Assembly: GCF_001317355.1 (NCBI RefSeq)
Contig: NZ_LKET01000039.1
Coordinates: 124,001-188,000 of the forward strand
Source: Oxobacter pfennigii
Lineage (GTDB): Bacteria > Bacillota > Clostridia > Clostridiales > Oxobacteraceae
Length of the DNA: 64,000 bases
Direction: 5' to 3'
The translations under genes were made by a program, and so were the position numbers. The notes below the pieces were generated by a model that was given only the letters and a program-made list of their open reading frames with translations, had not been told where the DNA came from and did not search any database. The first letter of the stretch is position 1. Every line of letters begins with the position of its first letter. Shown piece after piece: positions 1 to 6,549 of the stretch.

Positions 1-789
1 TGGAACAGCAATGTGTCTTCTGTTGAAGAGAGCAGAAATCACTGGGATTTCAGGGCAAAGGACTTTAACAGCAACAAATCCGAGAAAAATGTTAAGCAGG
101 TTGTTAGCTTCTTTCTTGAAAAAGGAATGCTGCATGAAGGGTGCGATGCTATCGATATAGGCTGTGGTGCAGGGAAGTACGCAATAGAACTTTCCCAAAT
201 TGCAAGCAATGTTACCGCACTGGATATTTCTCCGAAGATGCTGGAATATGCAAAGGAAAATGCTGAAAAAGAGGGAGCAGTAAATATTAAATTTTTGGAG
301 ATGCCCTGGGAAGAAGTAAATGTGGACGAATTAGGGTGGAATAAAAAATTTGATTTTGCGGCAGCTATAATGAGCCCTGCTATAAACAGCAGAGAAAGCC
401 TCGAAAAGCTCATGAAGGTTTCAAAGGGCTACTGCTTTATGAGCGGACATTTAGACAGGCATGAAAAGGTCATGGAAGATATCGAAAGGATAGCACTTAA
501 TAGAGAACCGTCCAATATAGAATATGGCAAAAATATTTATTTAAGCTTTAACACATTGTGGATATACGGGATTCATGCCGAAATTACGTATCATAACATG
601 GACAGGGAGATAACAAGAACCCTGGAAGATGCCTTCAATTATTACTGCGCTCAGCTGCAGAGAAAGTCAGAATTCAGTGACAGTAAAAAAGAAGCCGTTA
701 AAAAATATCTTGAGGAAATATCAGAGGAGGGTTTTGTTAAGGATACCTTTAAGTCAAAAAATATATGGATGTACTGGAAAAATCCTTAA
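1..789 (+). CDS. class I SAM-dependent methyltransferase (5' end probably outside window)
   Basis: Predicted to transfer a methyl group from S-adenosylmethionine to an unknown substrate in the cytoplasm. The SAM-binding motif I (IDIGCGAGKYA) lies near residue 50, followed by the acidic strand-2 end (ALDISPKM) and a motif IV-like MPWEE region. The frame is open to the left window edge; the first usable start is GTG at 13, but no ribosome binding site precedes it, so the true start may be further left. It is followed after 90 bases by the FMN-binding/ABC binding-protein gene on the same strand. A second methyltransferase sits beside the ECF transporter gene at 12.9 kb, so both may act in metal or cofactor handling. 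That link is inference. Confidence 0.8.
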   Translation, partial: WNSNVSSVEESRNHWDFRAKDFNSNKSEKNVKQVVSFFLEKGMLHEGCDAIDIGCGAGKYAIELSQIASNVTALDISPKMLEYAKENAEKEGAVNIKFLEMPWEEVNVDELGWNKKFDFAAAIMSPAINSRESLEKLMKVSKGYCFMSGHLDRHEKVMEDIERIALNREPSNIEYGKNIYLSFNTLWIYGIHAEITYHNMDREITRTLEDAFNYYCAQLQRKSEFSDSKKEAVKKYLEEISEEGFVKDTFKSKNIWMYWKNP

Positions 790-879
790 AAGATATAATT
801 TTAGTTTTATAGGAGGTGAATAGCCAAAGTAAAACGTTTTGGTTAGAATCCAAATAAAAACAAAGAAGGGTGGATAAAA

Positions 880-2418
880 ATGAAAAAAAGATTTATGACA
901 AGCATGGCTGCATTTTTTATCATGGTATCTATGATAGCAGCCGGGTGCAGTCAACCGGCCGCAACCAATACGGCCAATCCAACTGAAGCTGCAAGCAGAG
1001 CAGGCAGCTATACCGGTAAGGCGGAAGGCTACCACGGAGAGCTTGCAGTAACAACGGAAATCAATAGAGAAGGCAGGATTGTGAATATTACCATAGGAGA
1101 AAATACGGAAACAAAAGGCATAGGGACTGTTGCAATAGAAAAGATGCCTAAACTCATCATAGAGTCACAATCCCTTAATGTGGATATAGTTTCCGGCGCT
1201 ACCCTTACAAGCAACGGGATAATAAATGCGGTTGCAAACTCCCTGAAGGCGGCGGGAGAGGACCCCTCAAAATACGCTTATACCGCCCCTCAGGAAAAAA
1301 ATGAAGAATTGCCAACTGTTGCAATAAATAAAAATGCCATACCTGAAAAGCAAAAAACCACAGGCTCTATAACGGTAACGGATGCAAAGGGCAGAAATGT
1401 AACCATAGACCTTCCCATTTCTTCATATGCCATCAGTACAATGGATGTCATCGACTATATTATACCCCTTAAAGGCAAGGATGCTTTTAACATGCTGGTG
1501 GCTTCAGGGCAGGACGGCGGCGGAGGGATACAGAAGTACGCAAAGCTGTATGAATCCACTGTCGGCAATTATATGGAACATTTGGGACAGATATCCGACC
1601 ATAATGCTCCTTTTGACCTTGAAATGATACTGTCCATGGATCCCGATGTTATAATAGTTAATTCAGCAATGTCGGCCCATAAATATGCTCTGGAAATAGA
1701 AGAACAACTTACGGCTGCAGGAATAGACATAGTCCTCATAGATGTTCCCGGCAAGAAAATGGACAAGTCTGTGCAACAAACAATGAAAATATTAGGACAG
1801 ATATTCCAAGAGGAAGAAAAAGCTCAAGAGGTTGCAGCCTTTATTGATAAACAGTATGAATTAATAGCTTCAAAAAATCTTTCCGAGCGCAGAGACAAGC
1901 CAACGGTCTACTATGAAAAATCAGGATATTCCGAAGTTTATGGCAGCACATCATCAAGTGCTTCTGGCTGGGGTACTTCCATTGCCATTGCCGGCGGCGA
2001 AAATATTGCCGATGCGCTCCTTAAGGACACTGCGGCTTCAGGCGGCGGCAGCAACACCCTTGATCCTGAGTATGTTATAAAGGCCGACCCGGACTACATT
2101 ATTTTAAGCGGAGTCAATGACGGGTGGCTGGATATACTCAAAGAAAAAGAAGAATGTGAATTTGATATAGTGAAAAGAACGGGATGGAATGACCTGACGG
2201 CAGTTAAAAACGGCAATTTGTACGAATTTGCTCATGCTACAAACAGATCCATATTTGCATTTTATCCTTGCCTTAAAATGGCAAAGATTTTTTACCCCCA
2301 AGAATTTGCCGAGGTCGACCCGGATCAAACTTTAAACGAATTCTTTGACAGGTTTATGCTCCTTGACAGCGATATTACTACCTGGTTCATGAGCCTTGAT
2401 GACAGTACTTCTCATTAA
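880..2418 (+). CDS. lipoprotein: FMN-binding domain fused to siderophore-type ABC binding protein
   Basis: Extracytoplasmic substrate-binding lipoprotein of a FecCD/BtuCD-type importer. It has a type II signal peptide with lipobox IAAGC (lipidated Cys23). Residues ~42-125 form an FMN_bind domain with the covalent flavin attachment pattern D102-x2-S-G-A-T108, the target of ApbE flavin transferases. Residues ~165-505 are a periplasmic binding protein of the iron-siderophore/cobalamin class (PISSYAISTMDVIDYI at the start, DPDVIIVNSAM and ADPDYIILSG later). A good ribosome binding site (GAAGGGTGG) supports the ATG start. The permease and ATPase genes follow directly. Putting a flavin on the binding protein suggests reduction of the bound metal complex at the cell surface, which is inference. 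The substrate is not determined. Confidence 0.85.
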   Translation: MKKRFMTSMAAFFIMVSMIAAGCSQPAATNTANPTEAASRAGSYTGKAEGYHGELAVTTEINREGRIVNITIGENTETKGIGTVAIEKMPKLIIESQSLNVDIVSGATLTSNGIINAVANSLKAAGEDPSKYAYTAPQEKNEELPTVAINKNAIPEKQKTTGSITVTDAKGRNVTIDLPISSYAISTMDVIDYIIPLKGKDAFNMLVASGQDGGGGIQKYAKLYESTVGNYMEHLGQISDHNAPFDLEMILSMDPDVIIVNSAMSAHKYALEIEEQLTAAGIDIVLIDVPGKKMDKSVQQTMKILGQIFQEEEKAQEVAAFIDKQYELIASKNLSERRDKPTVYYEKSGYSEVYGSTSSSASGWGTSIAIAGGENIADALLKDTAASGGGSNTLDPEYVIKADPDYIILSGVNDGWLDILKEKEECEFDIVKRTGWNDLTAVKNGNLYEFAHATNRSIFAFYPCLKMAKIFYPQEFAEVDPDQTLNEFFDRFMLLDSDITTWFMSLDDSTSH

Positions 2419-2497
2419 AAATTCTAGGGAGTGATTCAAAATAAAGCATGAGGAAAGTGTAAACCGGAAACTATACAACAAGCTTATAAAGAAAAGG

Positions 2498-3487
2498 ATG
2501 GTATTAATAACCGGACTTCTTACAGGAGTAGCCTTCCTGATGATACTGAACATTTCAATCGGGTCATCTTCAATAGCTATCGGTGAGGTATTACAGGTGC
2601 TGCTTACGGGAAAAGGGAATGGACATAACCCCATGATAATTATGGATATACGTTTGCCTATGGCTCTTATGGCGGTTGTTGTCGGAGCATCTTTAGGCAT
2701 CGGCGGATGTGAAATACAAACAATACTGCGCAATCCTATAGCAAGCCCATACACCCTTGGAATTTCTGCCGCGGCATCATTTGGCGCAGCCATGGGGCTT
2801 ATTTTAAACACAAATTTATTTAATGTTTCGGATACGCTGGCTGTAACAGCCAATGCATTTGCATTTTCGCTCCTTGTGGCTGCAGCCATATATATATTTT
2901 CACGTCAGAGACAAATCGGCAAGACTGCCATTGTTTTGTTCGGGGTAGCTTTAAATTTTCTTTTTAACTCTCTTACTATGATTTTGCAGTATATCGCAGA
3001 CGAGGATAAGCTTCAGAGCTTAATATTCTGGAACTTCGGAAGCCTTTTGAAAACAACGTGGAGCAAGTTCTTCATAGTATTTGCAGTGCTTCTGATATGC
3101 TTTGCCATTTTGCTTAAAAACGCATGGAAACTCACAGCCATGACCCTTGATGATACAAAGGCCAGGAGTATAGGGGTGGATACTGCTAAAGTACGGAGAA
3201 TAATCATTTTTATCACTTCTCTGCTTTCCGCCGTAGCTGTCTGCTTTGTAGGGACCATAGGATTCATAGGACTTATTGCTCCCCACATAGCCCGCCAGCT
3301 GGTGGGAGAAGATCAGCGTTTTTTCATGCCTCTTTCGGCATTAATGGGCGCTTTTGTGATGTCTCTGGCTTTTGTAATAAGCAAGGTCATTATAAGAGGG
3401 GTCATATTGCCTATAGGTCTTGTTACGTCAGTAATAGGAATTCCCTTTTTTATAATCATAATATTCAGTAAAATGAGGAGTATGTGA
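2498..3487 (+). CDS. FecCD-family ABC transporter permease
   Basis: Multi-spanning membrane permease that would form the translocation channel for the upstream binding protein. FecCD family signatures are present: GCEIQTILRNPIASPYTLGISAAASFGAA near the first third, and GFIGLIAPHIARQLVGEDQRF near the C-terminus, the loop that contacts the ATPase. The first ordinary start is ATG at 2498, but it has no spaced ribosome binding site. The frame is open back to 2435, and a strong AGGGAGTG box at 2427-2434 sits seven bases before an in-frame ATA at 2441. Starting there would add 19 mostly charged residues, as expected for the cytoplasmic N-terminus of this family. The reported start is therefore conservative. 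The gene overlaps the ATPase gene by one base. Confidence 0.9.
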   Translation: MVLITGLLTGVAFLMILNISIGSSSIAIGEVLQVLLTGKGNGHNPMIIMDIRLPMALMAVVVGASLGIGGCEIQTILRNPIASPYTLGISAAASFGAAMGLILNTNLFNVSDTLAVTANAFAFSLLVAAAIYIFSRQRQIGKTAIVLFGVALNFLFNSLTMILQYIADEDKLQSLIFWNFGSLLKTTWSKFFIVFAVLLICFAILLKNAWKLTAMTLDDTKARSIGVDTAKVRRIIIFITSLLSAVAVCFVGTIGFIGLIAPHIARQLVGEDQRFFMPLSALMGAFVMSLAFVISKVIIRGVILPIGLVTSVIGIPFFIIIIFSKMRSM

Positions 3488-4272
3488 TGCTTACCTTAAA
3501 TAATTTGAGCTTTTCCTATAAAAAGAATAAAACATCGCACAAGGTATTCGACGGCCTGAATCTTGCCTTTGGCAGAGGTTTTAATGTAGTCCTTGGGCCT
3601 AACGGAGCAGGAAAATCTACCCTTTTAAAAGCCATTTTCGGATTGCTGGATTATGACGGGAACATATTATACGGCAAAGAAAGTATTACTCACATGGACA
3701 CCGAAAATAAGATAAAGCTTATGTCATATTTGCCTCAGATGGATGTGGATATATCTGCTCTCACCGTACTGGAAATGGTCATTTTAGGGAGATTGCCTGA
3801 ACTTAAGTCTAAAGTGTCAGATGAAGATCTGAATATCGTTATGGACACCCTTGAATCTCTTAATATAGCTTCTCTTGCTGCCCGCAACTTCAGTGAATTA
3901 AGCGGAGGGCAAAAAAAGCTTGTGTTTATCGCACAAACTCTGGTCAGAAATCCTAAATTGATACTACTTGATGAGCCTGTAAACTCCCTTGATTTGCAAA
4001 AACAGCTGGAGCTGTGCCAGCTTCTTCAAAAAATAGTGGGCAGGCAGGGCGTGGATATCATAGTCGTTATTCACGATATAAATCTTGCGGCAAGATATGC
4101 ACAGCATGTAGTCATCATTGATGAAAAAGGCTCGGTTCACAGTTCCGGCAAACCCGGAGATGTAATTACATCTCAAATGCTAAAAGAAGTTTATGGTGTA
4201 ATAGCTAATTTAACTTACGATGAAAAAGGAGTACCGACAGTTTCACCTATCTGTTCGGTACGGAAGGTATAA
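3487..4272 (+). CDS. ABC transporter ATP-binding protein (iron/cobalamin type)
   Basis: Cytoplasmic ATPase that powers the FecCD-type importer. Walker A is GPNGAGKS at residues 37-44, the ABC signature LSGGQKK is followed by Walker B LILLDEPVNSLD, and the switch histidine is in VIHDINLAARYAQ. The ATG at 3487 overlaps the permease stop (TGATG) and has a GAGGAG box upstream, so it is preferred over the GTG one codon earlier. The length of 261 residues is normal for FecE/BtuD proteins. The binding protein, permease and ATPase form one operon. The neighbouring molybdenum genes leave open a molybdate or tungstate substrate, as in the MolBC importer of Haemophilus, but iron or a corrinoid is equally possible. 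Confidence 0.92.
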   Translation: MLTLNNLSFSYKKNKTSHKVFDGLNLAFGRGFNVVLGPNGAGKSTLLKAIFGLLDYDGNILYGKESITHMDTENKIKLMSYLPQMDVDISALTVLEMVILGRLPELKSKVSDEDLNIVMDTLESLNIASLAARNFSELSGGQKKLVFIAQTLVRNPKLILLDEPVNSLDLQKQLELCQLLQKIVGRQGVDIIVVIHDINLAARYAQHVVIIDEKGSVHSSGKPGDVITSQMLKEVYGVIANLTYDEKGVPTVSPICSVRKV

Positions 4273-4360
4273 AGATTTTCCGGTAAAATGCAAAGGGGCT
4301 GTGTCATTAGTTACTTCAGTGGATTAAGGTGAGAACAAAAGCACCTCGTTTCCTAAATCT

Positions 4361-4429
4361 GTGATATGCTCCCTTCATGATTAACAGTGTTTTTATGTTT
4401 AACTGTCTCTCATAAAGGGAGCATATCAC
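4361..4429. repeat. 18-bp inverted repeat between convergent operons
   Basis: Arms at 4361-4378 and 4412-4429 are complementary with one mismatch (GTGATATGCTCCCTTCAT against its partner), with a 33-base loop that contains a second short ACAGT/ACTGT pairing. It lies between the end of the ABC operon and the end of moeA, which converge. It probably acts as a bidirectional terminator or mRNA-end stabiliser, although no long T-run follows. The rest of 4273-4524 holds no gene that I can see. Confidence 0.6.
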
Positions 4430-4524
4430 TATGTGGAGAGGAGTGCTTAATTTTATATTTATTTTAATATGTTTTAGGAGACCATTTTTTATAAATTTGA
4501 CTTATGAAGCGGCCTCTTTTATAT

Positions 4525-5739
4525 TTACAGCAGTATTACCTTGACTTTATCCCCTTTCTTTAATGGACCTGAGCCTGCCGGTACATCAATTATGGTGTTG
4601 CAGCCCATCAATGACTTTATTATTCCCGGACTCTGATTTCCCGTCAGTGTTACTTTTAATATACCTTCTTCTATGAAACTGCGGCACCGCAGCATCCGCC
4701 TCTGGGGACTTGTTTTCTTAAAATTATCTTCTAAGACAGCGGGAGTTATTATATGTTCAGCAGATTTCATTCCCATGGCCTTTTTTATTGCCGGCACTGC
4801 AAGAAGCAAATAAGTAATAATTGAAGCCGATGGATTTCCTGAAAGGCTCAAAATAAGTTTATTATCCTTTATGGAACATACCATTGGAGTTCCCGGACGA
4901 ATATCCACTCTCCAGAACAATATATCTGCGCCGATTTTTATTAAAGAATCCTTTACGGCATCATAATCCCCTACAGATACTCCTCCTGTAGTAATGAGAA
5001 TATCAACTTGTGGTAAAATATCTGATATTTTTCGAGATATCATATCACAACTATCGGTGGCTATGCCGCCGTTTATCACATTGCAGCCCATTTGCTTCAA
5101 ATGGGAAGTCAGGTTATATAAATTGCTGTTGTATATTTTTGCAGGTTTTAATGGTTCAGTAATTTCAATAAGCTCATCGCCGGTGCTTAAAATGCCTATG
5201 GCGGGCTTTTTATAAACCTTAGCCTCTGAAATTCCAAGGGAGGCTAAGGCACCGATAGCCGCAGGTTCCAGCATAACTCCTGCTTCAATGAGAGTTTCAT
5301 CTAATGCTATATCCTCTCCGGCAAAGCAGATATTTTCACTTGATTTTAAGGGTTTAAAGATTTCAATAAAACTGCCGCCTTCTTTAACATCTTCAAAACG
5401 TATGACAGCATCAGCTCCTTTTGGTATGGGAGCGCCGGTAAGGATTTTTACCGCCTGGTCTTTGCCCACAATGCTTTGACTTTGGCTGCCAGCAGGAACC
5501 TCTTCAATAACTTTAATCTTTACAGGCGCATCAGCACTGGCGCCGGTTGTATCAACAGATCTTAAGGCATAACCGTCAAGGGGCGAGCGGTCAAAAGGCG
5601 GAAAGTTCATGGGGGATTTCACATCTTCATACAAAACACGCCCAAGGGCTTCAGACAGTTCAGCGCATTCACTTTGTACGACTCTTACCTGCTTTTGTAT
5701 TATCTCATATGCTTCTTCAAGTTTAACAAACTCTTTCAT
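4525..5739 (-). CDS. moeA: molybdopterin molybdenumtransferase MoeA
   Basis: Inserts molybdate (or tungstate) into adenylated molybdopterin to make the active cofactor, in the cytoplasm. It has the MoeA N-terminal region (MNFPPFDRSPLDGYALR near residue 45), the MoCF-binding central domain (IGILSTGDELI; ITTGGVSVGDYD near residue 250; LSLSGNPSASI) and the C-terminal beta-domain. At 404 residues it is full length. The ribosome binding site AAGGGGTG lies upstream of the ATG. The 234-base gap to mobB holds a candidate Moco/Tuco riboswitch and a strong terminator hairpin, so moeA is probably controlled by cofactor-dependent termination. It would serve the formate dehydrogenase encoded just upstream. 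Confidence 0.96.
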   Translation of the reverse strand: MKEFVKLEEAYEIIQKQVRVVQSECAELSEALGRVLYEDVKSPMNFPPFDRSPLDGYALRSVDTTGASADAPVKIKVIEEVPAGSQSQSIVGKDQAVKILTGAPIPKGADAVIRFEDVKEGGSFIEIFKPLKSSENICFAGEDIALDETLIEAGVMLEPAAIGALASLGISEAKVYKKPAIGILSTGDELIEITEPLKPAKIYNSNLYNLTSHLKQMGCNVINGGIATDSCDMISRKISDILPQVDILITTGGVSVGDYDAVKDSLIKIGADILFWRVDIRPGTPMVCSIKDNKLILSLSGNPSASIITYLLLAVPAIKKAMGMKSAEHIITPAVLEDNFKKTSPQRRMLRCRSFIEEGILKVTLTGNQSPGIIKSLMGCNTIIDVPAGSGPLKKGDKVKVILL

Positions 5740-5802
5740 TTGTGCACCCCTTAGTTAAATATTATCTTAAAATTATATAAGATTATAAATTTGAAATAAA
5801 TA

Positions 5803-5865
5803 AGTTTGGTTTAAAAAAAGACCAGGCCAAAGAGAAATAGGCCTGGTCTTTTTTTAAACCAAACT
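5803..5865 (-). terminator. 26-bp perfect hairpin, probable riboswitch expression platform
   Basis: Arms at 5803-5828 and 5840-5865 are exact reverse complements over 26 bases with an 11-base loop. Read on the minus strand, the GGCCTGGTC half is followed by a run of seven T. It lies between the putative Moco/Tuco aptamer and the moeA start, the position of an intrinsic terminator controlled by a riboswitch. It can also end transcripts coming from mobB. Confidence 0.85.
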
Positions 5866-5874
5866 GGTATTACT

Positions 5875-5965
5875 CCTTTCCAATGGGGAGGCGGGGCTGT
5901 TTCCGGCCCCACCCTATCGGCTGACATTCCATAGTTTAAACCTTAGGAACATAAGCTCGGAGCTC
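5875..5965 (-). promoter_or_regulatory. candidate Moco/Tuco riboswitch aptamer
   Basis: On the minus strand the leader of moeA contains CCTAAG (5942-5947) and TATGG (5929-5933), the two halves of the 11-nucleotide GAAA-tetraloop receptor, enclosing a short stem. A GGGGC/GCCCC hairpin follows, with GGAAAC in its loop, and then GCCTCCCC. A tetraloop/receptor pair is, to my recollection, a feature of Moco RNA (Rfam RF01055). The downstream gene moeA and the adjoining terminator fit that class. The assignment is by pattern and context; I could not run a covariance search. It could be the tungsten-cofactor variant. Confidence 0.7.
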
Positions 5966-5973
5966 ATATTCTA

Positions 5974-6549
5974 TTATTTAAATTTAAGAGAGATTTTGCC
6001 CAGCAGCGGTATAAAAGATAAATTATCCCTGAATTTTTTCTTATAGGGCCGTTTTGCCAAGCCTGCGCTGTATAAAAGAAAATCGGTAAACTCGCCTATT
6101 TCATTATGTTTAAAAAGCGGAAGCTTTTCATAGCCCTTTTCGGGGTGGCCTTCGGCCACCAGAGCGATCAAATCTTCGGCCGGGAATCTGTTCTTTTCCC
6201 CTAAAGATTTGCGCCATATTTCCACCTTGGGGATGTTAGGATCTGCTGCACCCTCAAGTATAATGATATCTACTCCTGTTATATCTTTTAATATGGTTGA
6301 AATATCCTTCCGTCTGCTTACCTTTTCCTGGCATACATAAATGCCGGGACCGTTTAATATAACGGTGTCCGCTCCGGCCTGTGCAAAATTCCAGGTGTCT
6401 TTTCCAGGTATATCCGTCTCTATATCATGACAGGTATTCTTAACAACGGCGACTGATATTTCACGGCTTTTAAGCTCTCTTATTACTTTTGATATAAAAG
6501 TTGTTTTTCCTGAATTACTCCAACCCACAAAGGATACGGCGGGCGCCAT
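5974..6549 (-). CDS. mobB: molybdopterin-guanine dinucleotide biosynthesis protein MobB
   Basis: GTP-binding accessory protein for attaching GMP to molybdopterin, used for bis-MGD enzymes such as formate dehydrogenase. The P-loop GWSNSGKTT is at residues 9-17, followed by the family's conserved VVKNTCHDIETDIPGKDTW region and the IIILEGAA strand near residue 98. Its length of 191 residues is typical. The start ATG overlaps the fdhA stop codon by one base (TAATG) and has GGAGG upstream, showing translational coupling to the enzyme. No mobA is visible in the window, so the nucleotidyltransferase partner is presumably elsewhere. Confidence 0.93.
   Translation of the reverse strand: MAPAVSFVGWSNSGKTTFISKVIRELKSREISVAVVKNTCHDIETDIPGKDTWNFAQAGADTVILNGPGIYVCQEKVSRRKDISTILKDITGVDIIILEGAADPNIPKVEIWRKSLGEKNRFPAEDLIALVAEGHPEKGYEKLPLFKHNEIGEFTDFLLYSAGLAKRPYKKKFRDNLSFIPLLGKISLKFK

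Noticed and set aside
754-1035. Minus-strand ORF over the FMN-binding lipoprotein start
   Set aside because: Shadow of the signal-peptide region in the opposite strand; no ribosome binding site or family similarity.
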